DNA from: Flavobacterium frigidarium DSM 17623 | GTDB lineage: Bacteria; Bacteroidota; Bacteroidia; Flavobacteriales; Flavobacteriaceae | DNA length: 64,000 bases | Reading direction: 5' to 3' | Assembly: GCF_000425505.1 (NCBI RefSeq) | Contig: NZ_AUDO01000007.1 | Coordinates: 186,001-250,000 of the forward strand | Shown: piece after piece, positions 21,263 to 30,444 of the stretch | Layout: every line of letters begins with the position of its first letter | How positions within the stretch are numbered: the stretch's first letter is position 1 | Program-made: the position numbers and the translations under genes | Notes under the pieces: generated by a model | Seen by the model: the letters and a program-made list of their open reading frames with translations, nothing else | The model's database searches: none | Told to the model about the DNA's origin: nothing

Positions 21263-22843
21263 TTATAGAATGTAATCAGTAGTAATAAAATTTGATTCAT
21301 CGCTATTTAATAAGGCTTGTAAAATTTCATTGTTGTATTCATTATCTTTTGAAGCAACAAAAGTTCTAATAGAGAACGAACGCAAGGCATCATGAATACT
21401 TAATGTTCCTACAGCAGAATCTTTACGACCTGTAAATGGATAAATGTCTGGCCCTCTTTGACAAGAACTATTTAAATTCACACGACAAACTAAGTTTACT
21501 AATGTATCAATAAGTGGTGCCAATGTTTTAATATCTTTACCGAACAAACTCACTTGTTGGCCGTAATTAGACTCAGCCATATCATTCAATGGCTCTTGAA
21601 TATCATCAAAAGTCAATATAGGAATTACTGGTCCAAACTGTTCTTCGTGATAAATACGCATCTCTTTATTTACGGGGTATAATACCGCTGGAAAAATATA
21701 ATTAGGAGCATGTTGCCCACCTTTTTCATTAATAACTTTTGCTCCTTTGCTAGTGGCATCATCAATTAATTCTTGAATGTATGCTGGTTTTTCTTTTTCA
21801 GGAAGTGGTGTTAATGAAACACCTTTTTCCCAGGGGTTTCCAAACTTTAATTCGTCAACCTTAGCAGCGAATCGTTTGTTGAATTCTACTGCGATATTTT
21901 CATGAACATAAAGCACTTTTAAAGCAGTACAGCGTTGTCCGTTGAAAGATAATGTTCCAGCTAAACATTCTTGTATTGCCAAGTCTAAATCGGCATCCGG
22001 AAGTATAATCGCAGGATTTTTGGCTTCAAGCCCTAGAATTAAGCGCAGTCTGTTTTTATTAGGATGTTGGTCTTGCAACGCAATAGCAGATTTACTGTTC
22101 CCAATCAAAGCAAGAACCGTCACTTTACCCGAAGCCATGATAGGCGATGCAACTTCGCGACCTCTACCGTAGACAATATTAATAACACCTGCTGGAAAAC
22201 TGTTTTTAAACGCTTCTAATAACGGTGAAATAACCAATATTCCGTGCTTAGCTGGTTTGAAAACTACGGTATTACCCATTATTAAAGCAGGTATTAGTAA
22301 CGCAAAAGTTTCGTTTAATGGGTAATTGTACGGTCCTAGACACAATACAACTCCTAGCGGTCCACGACGAACCATGGCATTTACTCCTTGACTTTTAGTA
22401 AACTTGGCATTATCACGGTCTAATTTTTTATAATCTTCAATGGTATCATAGATGTATTCAACTGTTCTATCAAATTCTTTTTGAGAATCTCCTAAGGTTT
22501 TTCCTATTTCCCACATTAAGTATTTTACAACCTCGTCGCGTGTTGCCTCCATTTGTACCACAAAGCGCGTCATACATTTTATACGATCTTTTACCTTCAT
22601 GGTAGGCCACAAACCTTGTCCGTTATTATAGGCTTTATCTGCTGCATCTACAGCCGCTAATCCTTCCGTTTCTCCCATTGCAGGAACTGAACCTAAGATG
22701 GTAGGCAAATATTCTTCGGTTGAAGAAATTGTAGAGAAAACAGGAGCTGTTTGCCCCTCCCACTGTATTAATTCTCCATTTAATAGATAAGTATCTTGGT
22801 TTAATAAACCTTTGATTTGATATTCTTCTGGTATCGTATTCAT
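21263..22843 (-). CDS. gapN: NADP-dependent glyceraldehyde-3-phosphate dehydrogenase (GapN-like ALDH)
   Basis: A 526-aa aldehyde dehydrogenase superfamily enzyme, probably oxidising glyceraldehyde 3-phosphate to 3-phosphoglycerate without ATP formation. Visible landmarks are the coenzyme-binding [11 protein letters not shown] and FKPAKHG, the general-base Glu in [12 protein letters not shown], and the catalytic Cys in [10 protein letters not shown]. The Glu motif reads GLEAKN rather than the usual ELGGKN form, as I expect for this branch. The long C-terminus with [23 protein letters not shown] is also characteristic. It is cytosolic and lies downstream of the rhodanese gene on the same strand, but a terminator between them suggests a separate promoter. 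Confidence 0.85.
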   Translation of the reverse strand: MNTIPEEYQIKGLLNQDTYLLNGELIQWEGQTAPVFSTISSTEEYLPTILGSVPAMGETEGLAAVDAADKAYNNGQGLWPTMKVKDRIKCMTRFVVQMEATRDEVVKYLMWEIGKTLGDSQKEFDRTVEYIYDTIEDYKKLDRDNAKFTKSQGVNAMVRRGPLGVVLCLGPYNYPLNETFALLIPALIMGNTVVFKPAKHGILVISPLLEAFKNSFPAGVINIVYGRGREVASPIMASGKVTVLALIGNSKSAIALQDQHPNKNRLRLILGLEAKNPAIILPDADLDLAIQECLAGTLSFNGQRCTALKVLYVHENIAVEFNKRFAAKVDELKFGNPWEKGVSLTPLPEKEKPAYIQELIDDATSKGAKVINEKGGQHAPNYIFPAVLYPVNKEMRIYHEEQFGPVIPILTFDDIQEPLNDMAESNYGQQVSLFGKDIKTLAPLIDTLVNLVCRVNLNSSCQRGPDIYPFTGRKDSAVGTLSIHDALRSFSIRTFVASKDNEYNNEILQALLNSDESNFITTDYIL

Positions 22844-22865
22844 AGTTTTGTTTTTAGTTATAATA

Positions 22866-22891
22866 ATAAAAAAAGAGGCCTTAGCCCCTTT
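22866..22891 (-). terminator. Terminator of the rhodanese gene
   Basis: On the minus strand AAAGGGGC and GCCTCTTT form an 8-bp stem (one G-U pair) followed by a T-rich run, 5 bp after the rhodanese stop codon. Confidence 0.75.
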
Positions 22892-22895
22892 GTTG

Positions 22896-23207
22896 TTATG
22901 GTGCTACTACGTCACCATTCCAAGCTAAAATGCCTCCAGCTAAATTGTAGGCATTTTTAAATCCTAATTCGTTCATCACTTCACAAGCTTTTCCGCTACG
23001 AGCTCCTGAACGGCAGTAAACGTAATAATTTTTATCCTTGTCTAAGGCTTCAATTTCTGCAATAAAACCTTGTCCTTTATGTATGTCAATATTGATCGCG
23101 TTTTCAATGATTCCATCATTAAATTCATCTTCTGTACGTACATCTAATATTACTGCTTTTTCATCAGCTTCTAACTGAGATATCCAGTCTTGTTGTGTTA
23201 AATCCAT
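22896..23207 (-). CDS. Single-domain rhodanese (sulfurtransferase)
   Basis: A 103-aa rhodanese domain with the substrate Asp-Arg-type start [14 protein letters not shown] and the active-site loop [15 protein letters not shown], Cys near residue 65. It would carry sulfane sulfur as a Cys persulfide and pass it to acceptors. It is divergent from the Crp/Fnr gene and close to the sulfite exporter and persulfide dioxygenase genes, so a role in sulfane-sulfur handling is likely. A weak CRP-like half-palindrome (TGTGA, N6, TAATA at 23252-23267) lies upstream of a -7-like TATTTTTA (23229 to 23222). Confidence 0.92.
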   Translation of the reverse strand: MDLTQQDWISQLEADEKAVILDVRTEDEFNDGIIENAINIDIHKGQGFIAEIEALDKDKNYYVYCRSGARSGKACEVMNELGFKNAYNLAGGILAWNGDVVAP

Positions 23208-23502
23208 AATGTTCTTTTTTGTAAAAATACGATGTTTTTTGCTAACTTAAAACTAACAAATTGTGAATTAAATAATAATGTCTAGAAAACGATTTCGCTT
23301 CTAATTAAAAATCAGCCAATTAGAATTTAGACTGATAATTATTCAAAAATACCTACTAAATCCATAGGCGAACCGACAATGAAAAGCATATGTAGTCCTT
23401 ATTATTTATACTGTGAAGCTTGTTGTAAAATAAGCTTTCGAAAAAAATTATTGCCGTATATTTACCATAATACCGCTATTTAGAATTAAAAATCAAGATT
23501 AT

Positions 23503-24126
23503 ATGGAAGAGGAAATAAAAAAAATATTCCCCAATTTCTCTAAAGAATTAATTAAAGAGATTGTCGCAAATGCCATACAGCAATCCAGCACATCTGGTGA
23601 TGTATTGATGCGCACTGGCCAATATATTAATCACACCATGCTACTTACTAAAGGACAGATAAAAATTTATCGCGAAGGAGAAAATGGTGGTGAATTTTTC
23701 ATGTATTACATTCAACCTGGTGAAGCCTGTGCGGTCTCTATGATTTGTGCTACAAAAAGTCAAACGAGCCAAATCATGGCTAAAGTAGTCGAAGATGCTG
23801 AGTTAATAATGGTTCCGCTTGCGCTCATGGATAAGTGGATGATGGAACACCGCAGCTGGTATGAATTTGTGATTTTTACCTACCGAACTAGATTTGAAGA
23901 AGTACTTGAAGTCGTTGATAATATCGCTTTTAGAGCAATGGATGAACGCCTAGAATTTTATCTAAAAAGACATGCTGAAGCTTGTGGCTGTAAGGATTTA
24001 AAACTGTCACATCAAGAAATTGCAACCGAATTGAATACCTCCAGAGAAGTGATTTCTAGATTGCTAAAAAAAATGGAGCAACGTGGCTTGGTTAGTTTGC
24101 ACCGCAATCACATTGCTTTACTCTAA
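23503..24126 (+). CDS. Crp/Fnr family transcriptional regulator
   Basis: A 207-aa regulator with an N-terminal cyclic-nucleotide-binding-type beta barrel (residues ~20-120), a long dimer helix and a C-terminal winged helix (LSHQEIATELNTSREVISRLLKKMEQRGLVSL, ~168-200). The recognition helix TSREVISRLL is Crp-like. It lacks an N-terminal Cys cluster, so it is not a classical Fe-S FNR. It is the only Crp/Fnr gene in the window and sits between genes whose promoters carry CRP-type boxes at a fixed position, making it the likely activator of this sulfur/oxygen block. Its ligand is unknown. Confidence 0.9.
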   Translation: MEEEIKKIFPNFSKELIKEIVANAIQQSSTSGDVLMRTGQYINHTMLLTKGQIKIYREGENGGEFFMYYIQPGEACAVSMICATKSQTSQIMAKVVEDAELIMVPLALMDKWMMEHRSWYEFVIFTYRTRFEEVLEVVDNIAFRAMDERLEFYLKRHAEACGCKDLKLSHQEIATELNTSREVISRLLKKMEQRGLVSLHRNHIALL

Positions 24127-24138
24127 AATATTTCATTA

Positions 24139-24183
24139 TGTGATAAATGTTACTGTGGATTTTTAATTATCAACTAACCTTTG
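24139..24183 (+). promoter_or_regulatory. tauE promoter with CRP/FNR-type box
   Basis: The box TGTGA-N6-TTACT (24139-24154) matches the CRP-type TGTGA-N6-TCACA at 8 of 10 positions. Its centre is 36.5 bp from the last base of AACCTTTG (24176-24183), a -7 element one base off TAnnTTTG. With a start site about 5 bp further on, the box is near -41.5. The same spacing occurs at the cydA and dioxygenase promoters. Confidence 0.65.
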
Positions 24184-24199
24184 TAATAAAATTTTATAA

Positions 24200-24985
24200 A
24201 TGGAAATTCTTGGTTATTTAGCTTCAATAATTATTGGTCTATCATTAGGATTAATAGGTGGCGGTGGATCTATACTTGCTGTACCCATTTTAGTATATCT
24301 CTTTAATGTTCACCCAGAACAGGCCACAAGTTATTCCTTATTTATTGTAGGTTTCACGGCAATGATAGGGTCTTACAGTCATTATAAATTAGGGAATTTA
24401 AAAATTAAATCAGCCCTAGTATTTGCAATCCCTTCTATCATTTCGCTACTGTTTGTTAGAAAAATGGTGCTTCATTTAATTCCCGATACTTTATTTTTCA
24501 TAGAATCTTTTGAAGTCACAAAGAATTTATTAATCATGGTCGTCTTTGCCTTTTTAATGATTGCAACGTCAATATCAATGATTAAAAAAAATAAAAGCAT
24601 TAAAGAGTGTACCGAGGTCAATTATAAAATGCTTGCTATAGTTGGTTTTTTAGTAGGTTTAATTATTGGTTTTTTAGGTGCAGGTGGCGGTTTTTTAATC
24701 ATTCCAGCACTTTTATTCTTTGCTGACCTACCTATGAAACAAGCAGTAGGAACTTCGCTTTTTATCATATTCATCAACTCTCTAATTGGTTTTGGAGGAG
24801 ATGTCTTAGGAGGTGTCCCATTAGATTACAAATTACTTTTTATTATTTCGATTATGGCGATTGTAGGTTTGTTGATAGGAACCCAATTATCTAAAAAAAT
24901 TGATGGCGCTAAGCTAAAGCCTGCTTTTGGATGGTTTGTATTAGTTATGGGGATTTATATCATCACAAAAGAAATTTTCTTTTAA
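24200..24985 (+). CDS. TauE/SafE family sulfite/sulfonate exporter
   Basis: A 261-aa membrane protein with about eight helices and two copies of the family repeat: GLIGGGGSILAVPIL with HPEQATSYSLFIVGF in the first half and GFLGAGGGFLIIPALL with MKQAVGTSLFIIFINS in the second. The family moves sulfite, sulfoacetate or other organosulfur anions. It lies 73 bp after the Crp/Fnr gene, with its own box-containing promoter. Export of sulfite made by the persulfide dioxygenase nearby is the natural inference. Confidence 0.88.
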   Translation: MEILGYLASIIIGLSLGLIGGGGSILAVPILVYLFNVHPEQATSYSLFIVGFTAMIGSYSHYKLGNLKIKSALVFAIPSIISLLFVRKMVLHLIPDTLFFIESFEVTKNLLIMVVFAFLMIATSISMIKKNKSIKECTEVNYKMLAIVGFLVGLIIGFLGAGGGFLIIPALLFFADLPMKQAVGTSLFIIFINSLIGFGGDVLGGVPLDYKLLFIISIMAIVGLLIGTQLSKKIDGAKLKPAFGWFVLVMGIYIITKEIFF

Positions 24986-25037
24986 ACCGCAATAATTAAC
25001 GCATACAAAACCACCACTCTTATAGTTTGAAAGACGT

Positions 25038-25066
25038 TTGCTTTGGCTTTGAGCCAAAAAAAAAGT
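25038..25066. repeat. 29-bp repeat with TTTGGCT/AGCCAAA stem, copy 1
   Basis: TTGCTTTGGCTTT, one variable base, then AGCC followed by nine A and GT. The second copy, differing at a single base, is at 53683-53711. Both copies abut the distal side of a terminator that serves a minus-strand gene. Confidence 0.6.
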
Positions 25067-25067
25067 A

Positions 25068-25105
25068 AAAATGCCCTTGATTTCTTTATGATTCAAGGGC
25101 ATTTT
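25068..25105. terminator. Bidirectional terminator between tauE and cydB
   Basis: A 13-bp perfect stem (AAAATGCCCTTGA / TCAAGGGCATTTT) with U-rich tails in both directions separates the convergent tauE and cydB genes. Confidence 0.88.
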
Positions 25106-25142
25106 ATTTATATGAAGTCAAAATATGAAACAATAATCTATA

Positions 25143-26219
25143 TCAGTGTTCCCCGTAGCCTACATCATCCATTTTTCCGCTGAAAACTTTGTATTGGATA
25201 ATGAAATATGTGATTACTAACACAAGCGCTATTGCAAACCAATAGACGCCAACTGATAAGCCATAATCATCAGCAGCGACATTGTAGATTGTCAATGAAG
25301 GATTTACATTATTTGTAGAAGGTAAAACATTAGGAAATATAGATGCTGCCGTAGATGTAAAACCGCCTAGTAAAAACAAGCTGGAGAATAAAAACCCGGC
25401 ACCGTCATGCTGATAAGTCTTAACTTTTAATAAACCAAACATACCTGCAAAACACATCAAAGGAAAAACACATAATAACGGATTGTCTAAAAAGTTGTGA
25501 AAGGGTTCCGGTTCAATTTTGTGCCAAATTGATAATGAAATAACAACCAGTGCCATTAGTACAAAATTAAGCTTAAAAACTACCTCCCTTAACTTTGTAT
25601 TCATATCTGAATTTGTTTTATAAATAATCCAGTTAGCGCCATGAATCATCAAGGCAACTACACTTACAATTCCTAAAAACAAGGTGAACCAATCAATAAT
25701 TCCCAATTGATCAGCTTGCGGACTAAAAGTAGGATTCCATAAAGGCAAAAAGAAAAAGTGAGCCTCTTGAGTAGAAACACCATTAGTTACCATACCTAAA
25801 TTAACACCGCGAACCACATTACCTAAAGCAACACCAAAAAACAATGCTAATAGTAGACTCGCGATTCCAAATGCTTTATCCCAAACTGCCTCCCACATAG
25901 GATTATGAATTTGTCCGCGTAGTTCTAAACCAATTGCACGAAAGATAAGCAACCACAAAATCATCATAAGCGGCAAGTAGAAGCCACTAAAAGATGATGC
26001 ATACAAAGTTGGAAAAGCAAAAAACAAGACACCTCCTGCAGCGATTAGCCACACCTCATTTGCATCCCAAAACGGACCTATAGCATTTGTAATTGCTTTT
26101 TTGTCTTTTTCTGTCTTTGCAAAAAATAAGTGAATAATTCCTGCTCCAAAATCATAACCGTCTAAGATGACATAGACAGCTAAAATCCCCATTAAAACAA
26201 CATACCAAAAGAATTCCAT
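25143..26219 (-). CDS. cydB: Cytochrome bd ubiquinol oxidase subunit II
   Basis: A 358-aa multi-helix membrane protein, partner of CydA in the cytochrome bd oxidase. The family N-terminus appears as YVILDGYDFGAGIIHLF and the conserved loop as IGPFWDANEVWLIAAGGVLFFAFP, with RAIGLELRGQ after helix 3. It starts 5 bp after cydA ends, so both are one operon. I found no CydX-type small frame after it. The complex reduces oxygen with high affinity and tolerates sulfide, which fits its sulfur-gene neighbours. Confidence 0.94.
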   Translation of the reverse strand: MEFFWYVVLMGILAVYVILDGYDFGAGIIHLFFAKTEKDKKAITNAIGPFWDANEVWLIAAGGVLFFAFPTLYASSFSGFYLPLMMILWLLIFRAIGLELRGQIHNPMWEAVWDKAFGIASLLLALFFGVALGNVVRGVNLGMVTNGVSTQEAHFFFLPLWNPTFSPQADQLGIIDWFTLFLGIVSVVALMIHGANWIIYKTNSDMNTKLREVVFKLNFVLMALVVISLSIWHKIEPEPFHNFLDNPLLCVFPLMCFAGMFGLLKVKTYQHDGAGFLFSSLFLLGGFTSTAASIFPNVLPSTNNVNPSLTIYNVAADDYGLSVGVYWFAIALVLVITYFIIQYKVFSGKMDDVGYGEH

Positions 26220-26224
26220 AATCT

Positions 26225-27556
26225 TTATTTTTTTACAGTTTCTGGACCATTTTTAATTATTTTACCCACTAATAGCAGGAACAACAAACCTAACAACATA
26301 TACAGTCCCACGAAGCCCAACAAAGTAAACAGCGTGTTACCAGATGAAACTGTAGGTGATGCTCCTGCAGATGTACGCAGTAAATTGTAAACCAACCAAG
26401 GTTGCCTTCCTAACTCTGAAGTGTACCAGCCAGTTGTATTTGCAATATAAGGGAAAGGCATCATAAAGAATAAGGCCCACAAAATCCACTTAGTTTCAAA
26501 GAGTTTTTTTCTAATTAATTGCAAAACTGCTAAGGACATCAAACCTATAAAAAGCGTTCCTAATCCTACCATAATATGATAGGCATAATAAAGTCCGGAT
26601 ATATTAGTAGGATGGATGGTCTCATCAAATTGATCTAGTCCTTTTACCGTAGTATCCCAACTCCCATAAGTCAAAAAGCTCAATACATTAGGAACCGCAA
26701 TTTTATTATCTAATTTTTTATCTTTCACGTCAGGTTGCCCTATTAAGACAATTTCGGCCCCTTTTTCTTCCGTATGGAAAATTCCTTCCATTGCTGCAAA
26801 AGTTACTGGTTGGTATTTCACCACATTTTTAGCCAATAAATCTCCCGTAGGTACTGCCACAATAAGACTCGAAATCAAACCAAATATCACTCCTGTTTTT
26901 AGAAATAATTTACCGTATGTTATATTTCGCTTACTCAAAATGTACAGTGCTCCAATTCCTGCTACTACAAACGAACTCGTTACTAATGAGGCTGCTTGAT
27001 TGTGCAAATAAGAAGGCCACAGCCAAGGATTTGTAAATAAAGCACTAAAGTTGTTAAGAACAAATCTTCCGTTGGCAAGAATCTCATACCCCACCGGGTT
27101 TTGCATCCAGGAGTGTGTCGCTATGATTAAAAAACCACTTGCCCATGAACCTGTAAATATGAGCAGTCCAGTGACAAAATGCCATTTATGTCCTATGATT
27201 TTTTCTCCAAAAAGAAACATTCCTAAAAATGAGGATTCGAGAAAAAAGGAGAACATTCCTTCCATGGCTAGAGTTTGCCCAATGATCCCACCTGTTAACT
27301 CCGAAAATTTAGCCCAATTGGTTCCAAATTGAAATTCCATTGGGATTCCTGTCACTACACCCATTGCAAAATTCAATGCAAATATTTTCATCCAGAAATG
27401 AGTCGCTTTATTGTATGTTATGTCATCGGTTTTTAAAAATTTCCATTTAAAATAAACAATGATTAATGACAAGCCCATTGTTAATTGCGGAAAGAGGTAG
27501 TGAAAAGTAATCGTGAATGCAAACTGCATTCTATCGTAAAAAAGCATTTCTTCCAT
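26225..27556 (-). CDS. cydA: Cytochrome bd ubiquinol oxidase subunit I
   Basis: A 443-aa subunit that holds the three haems and the quinol site. The haem ligand region FHYLFPQLTMG (His near residue 19), the Glu-containing helix around EGMFSFFLESSFLG, and the signature GRQPWLVYNLLRT (~380) are all present. At 443 aa it is shorter than the long-Q-loop E. coli enzyme and looks like a short-Q-loop type. Its promoter has a CRP-type box near -41.5, which suggests activation by the neighbouring Crp/Fnr protein. Confidence 0.94.
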   Translation of the reverse strand: MEEMLFYDRMQFAFTITFHYLFPQLTMGLSLIIVYFKWKFLKTDDITYNKATHFWMKIFALNFAMGVVTGIPMEFQFGTNWAKFSELTGGIIGQTLAMEGMFSFFLESSFLGMFLFGEKIIGHKWHFVTGLLIFTGSWASGFLIIATHSWMQNPVGYEILANGRFVLNNFSALFTNPWLWPSYLHNQAASLVTSSFVVAGIGALYILSKRNITYGKLFLKTGVIFGLISSLIVAVPTGDLLAKNVVKYQPVTFAAMEGIFHTEEKGAEIVLIGQPDVKDKKLDNKIAVPNVLSFLTYGSWDTTVKGLDQFDETIHPTNISGLYYAYHIMVGLGTLFIGLMSLAVLQLIRKKLFETKWILWALFFMMPFPYIANTTGWYTSELGRQPWLVYNLLRTSAGASPTVSSGNTLFTLLGFVGLYMLLGLLFLLLVGKIIKNGPETVKK

Positions 27557-27574
27557 ACTGCTATATTTTTTTTG

Positions 27575-27619
27575 TAAAGCTACCCGTAAATTTAACCAAT
27601 TAATGTAACTCAGGTCACA
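27575..27619 (-). promoter_or_regulatory. cydAB promoter with CRP/FNR-type box
   Basis: The box TGTAA-N6-TCACA (27604-27619; symmetric core ATGTAAC-N4-GTCACAT) matches the CRP consensus at 9 of 10 positions. On the minus strand the -7-like TAGCTTTA runs from 27582 to 27575. Box centre to -7 end is 36.5 bp, giving about -41.5 for an inferred start near 27570, 14 nt before the cydA ATG. Confidence 0.68.
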
Positions 27620-27714
27620 TAAAAGCTAGTTTTAACCTTGATAATTATCATGGTTTGTTATATAAAATTGTAATAGCTTTGTATTAAGCAATTTCTATAA
27701 TAAACTGTTATTAA

Positions 27715-27759
27715 TGTAACATTAGTCACGCTCCATTAAAAAGACAACAATTACCTTTG
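27715..27759 (+). promoter_or_regulatory. Persulfide dioxygenase promoter with CRP/FNR-type box
   Basis: The box TGTAA-N6-TCACG (27715-27730) is followed by a perfect -7 element TACCTTTG (27752-27759). Centre-to-element distance is 36.5 bp, identical to the cydA and tauE promoters. No TTG -33 element is present at the proper spacing, which is what an activator-dependent class II promoter would show. Confidence 0.68.
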
Positions 27760-27785
27760 CTATATAATAATTAAAAAAAACTATC

Positions 27786-29198
27786 ATGAAAATAGAACAA
27801 ATATATACAGGATGTTTAGCACAAGGTGCATACTATATCACATCAAACGATGAAGCAGTAATTATTGACCCGCTTCGTGAAGTGCAACCTTATCTTGATA
27901 GATTAGAAAGAGATAATGTTAAACTAAAATATATTTTTGAAACTCATTTTCATGCTGATTTTGTTTCGGGCCATGTCGATTTAAGTAAAGAAACAGGCGC
28001 TCCAATTGTTTATGGACCAACAGCAAATCCGGAATTTGAAGCCATTATTGCCACTGACGGACAAGAATTTACTATTGGAAAAATCAAGATAAAAGCGTTG
28101 CATACTCCCGGTCATACAATGGAAAGCACCACGTATTTACTGATTGACGAAGATGGTAAAGATCACGCTATTTTCTCTGGAGATACTTTATTTATAGGTG
28201 ACGTAGGTAGACCTGATTTAGCTCAAAAAGCAGCACACATGACTCAAGAGCAATTAGCTGCCACATTGTACCATTCTTTAAGAGACAAAATAATGACACT
28301 TGCTGACGATGTGATTGTTTATCCTGCTCATGGTGCTGGTAGCGCTTGCGGGAAAAACATGAGCAAAGAAACAGTGGGAACTATTGGGAACCAAAAAGAA
28401 ACCAACTATGCTTTAAGAGCCAATATGACCGAAGCCGAATTCATTAAAGAAGTAACGGATGGATTATTGCCACCTCCTGCTTATTTTGGAATGAATGTAG
28501 CAATGAACAAACAAGGATATGAAAGCTTTGAAACGGTTTTAAACAATGGTATGAGAGCCATTGCTGTAAATGAATTTGAGGCTGTCGCCGAAGATAGTGG
28601 TGCATTAATTCTCGATACTCGTAAAAATGGTGTTTTTGCCACAGGATTTATTCCACAATCAATAAATATTGGTATCGAAGGTGATTTTGCTCCTTGGGTA
28701 GGTGCTTTAATTGCTGATGTAAAACAGCCGATTATTCTTGTAGCTGAAATAGGTCAAGAAGAAGAATCAGTAACGCGATTGAGCCGAGTAGGCTTTGATA
28801 ATTTAATTGGTCACCTTGATGGCGGATTTGAGGCTTGGGCCAAAGCTGGAAAAGAAACGGATACTGTAAATAGAATCACTGTTGAAGAATTCAAAAACGA
28901 AGTGAAAATTGGTGAAAGTAAAGTAATAGATATTCGTAAAGAATCAGAATACGCAGCTGAACATGTTGACGAAGCATACAGTAAGCCATTATCAAATATC
29001 AATGACTGGGTTAAAGATATCGATCCTAAGGAACCGTTCTTTTTACATTGTGCCGGTGGATATCGCAGCATGATTGCGGCCTCTATTTTACAAGCTAGAG
29101 GTTTTAGAAACTTTAAAGAGATTGAAGGTGGTTTTAATGCTATTGCACAAACAACAATACCAAAAACTGATTTCGTTTGTCAGAGTAAAACATTGTAA
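27786..29198 (+). CDS. ETHE1-like persulfide dioxygenase fused to two rhodanese domains
   Basis: A 470-aa cytosolic fusion. Residues ~1-250 are a metallo-beta-lactamase fold with the metal motif THFHADFVSGH, then LHTPGHTMEST and FSGDTLFIGDVGRPDL, typical of persulfide dioxygenases. The first rhodanese domain (~260-350) has no Cys at the active-site position (LVAEIGQEEES) and is probably structural. The second (~365-460) has HCAGGYRSM with the catalytic Cys. It should oxidise glutathione-type or protein persulfide to sulfite while moving sulfane sulfur. The divergent cydAB and nearby sulfite exporter share its promoter architecture. Confidence 0.9.
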   Translation: MKIEQIYTGCLAQGAYYITSNDEAVIIDPLREVQPYLDRLERDNVKLKYIFETHFHADFVSGHVDLSKETGAPIVYGPTANPEFEAIIATDGQEFTIGKIKIKALHTPGHTMESTTYLLIDEDGKDHAIFSGDTLFIGDVGRPDLAQKAAHMTQEQLAATLYHSLRDKIMTLADDVIVYPAHGAGSACGKNMSKETVGTIGNQKETNYALRANMTEAEFIKEVTDGLLPPPAYFGMNVAMNKQGYESFETVLNNGMRAIAVNEFEAVAEDSGALILDTRKNGVFATGFIPQSINIGIEGDFAPWVGALIADVKQPIILVAEIGQEEESVTRLSRVGFDNLIGHLDGGFEAWAKAGKETDTVNRITVEEFKNEVKIGESKVIDIRKESEYAAEHVDEAYSKPLSNINDWVKDIDPKEPFFLHCAGGYRSMIAASILQARGFRNFKEIEGGFNAIAQTTIPKTDFVCQSKTL

Positions 29199-29363
29199 TC
29201 AAATTGAAGAACCAATCCAATTTAATTTTATAATTTTATTGGTACAAAAAAAACGTATCGCTAGCTGGTAAATAATTACAGGTAACTTTATAAATTTTTG
29301 TCCATTATAAACAGCTTTCGAAATAAGCAGCTAAAAAGGCTCGAAATACTATTAAATTAAAAT

Positions 29364-29663
29364 ATGAATGACCAAATAGATAAAAAATTAATTTTAAGGG
29401 AAAGCTTAGCTTTACAAAGAACCACTCTGGCTAATCAAACCACCATTCTAGCATTTTTACGCACCGCAATGTACTTTGCTGTAGCGGGTCTAAGCACGAG
29501 AAATGTGTTGCAAATTGAAAATAGTTTTTTAATTGAACTGGCTTTTTATGCTATTTCATTTTTAATTTTGATATCAGGCATTGTCAATTTTGTCAAGCAT
29601 CGAAAAAAAATTCAAGAAAACAAGAAGCACATTGGTGATTATAAATTAGCATACTATGAGTAA
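29364..29663 (+). CDS. DUF202 family membrane protein
   Basis: A 99-aa protein with a cytoplasmic N-terminus carrying the DUF202 signature RTTLANQTTILAFLRTA and then two to three hydrophobic helices, ending in a basic Lys-rich tail. No biochemical role is established for the family. Its stop overlaps the start of the methyltransferase gene by 8 bp, so it is the first gene of a tightly coupled four-gene chain. Confidence 0.82.
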   Translation: MNDQIDKKLILRESLALQRTTLANQTTILAFLRTAMYFAVAGLSTRNVLQIENSFLIELAFYAISFLILISGIVNFVKHRKKIQENKKHIGDYKLAYYE

Positions 29664-30444
29664 CGAAATGTTAGATCAAAATTTTTGGGATGATCATTAT
29701 AAAAACAATACCACTGCCTGGGATCTTGGTACAATTTCACCTCCTTTAAAAGATTTTTTCGATGCAATTGAAGATAAAGATATCGCTATTTTAATACCTG
29801 GCTGTGGCAATACTTATGAAGCTACTTATTTATTAGATCAAGGTTTTACAAATATTACTGTGATCGATATTGCGCCTACGCTTATTAAGATTATTCAAAA
29901 TAAATTTGCAACCAATTTGCATATCGAAGTCATCTTAGGAGATTTTTTCAAACACCAGGGTGAATATGATTTGATCGTTGAGCAAACATTTTTCTGTGCC
30001 CTACCGCCAGAAGTGCGTCAGCAATATGTCGCTAAAACCCATCAACTTTTGAAAAAAAACGGGCTGCTAGCAGGCTTATTATTCGATCGAACATTTGATG
30101 GCGGACCACCCTTTGGAGGGGATGAAGCATTTTACAAATCGTTATTTGAAGGGGCTTTCGAAATTTTGACGTTAGAAACAGCAAAAAACTCTGTATTACC
30201 GCGCGCTGATAAAGAAGTTTTTATTAAGTTCAAGAAAAATAGTGCTGTTTATGCTACAGTGATAATGGTCGAAAATCAAAATTTAGTTTTAACAGATTAT
30301 GTGACGACAATTACTACTGGTTTAGAGATCATAAATATTAGTGTAAACACTTTATCTAATGAAGTTCTCATAGTAAGTACAGAAGAAGTAAACCTATCTA
30401 ATGCATTTGATTTAAACGGAGTACAATTTAAAACAGTCGTATGA
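29656..30444 (+). CDS. TPMT-like S-adenosylmethionine-dependent methyltransferase
   Basis: A 262-aa methyltransferase. The first ~195 residues show the thiopurine methyltransferase-type layout: FWDDHYKNNTTAWDLG at the N-terminus, the SAM-binding LIPGCGNTYEATYL (residues ~43-56) and VEQTFFCALPPE in the active-site region. About 65 extra C-terminal residues have no recognisable domain. Family members methylate small thiols, including hydrosulfide in some plant and bacterial enzymes, so thiol or sulfide methylation fits the neighbourhood. That substrate is an inference. It overlaps its neighbours by 8 bp and 4 bp. Confidence 0.8.
   Translation: MSNEMLDQNFWDDHYKNNTTAWDLGTISPPLKDFFDAIEDKDIAILIPGCGNTYEATYLLDQGFTNITVIDIAPTLIKIIQNKFATNLHIEVILGDFFKHQGEYDLIVEQTFFCALPPEVRQQYVAKTHQLLKKNGLLAGLLFDRTFDGGPPFGGDEAFYKSLFEGAFEILTLETAKNSVLPRADKEVFIKFKKNSAVYATVIMVENQNLVLTDYVTTITTGLEIINISVNTLSNEVLIVSTEEVNLSNAFDLNGVQFKTVV

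Noticed and set aside
23412-23427. TGTGA-N6-TTGTA upstream of the Crp/Fnr gene as an autoregulatory box
   Set aside because: Only 7 of 10 positions match, and the distance to the nearest -7-like element does not fit the spacing seen at the other promoters.
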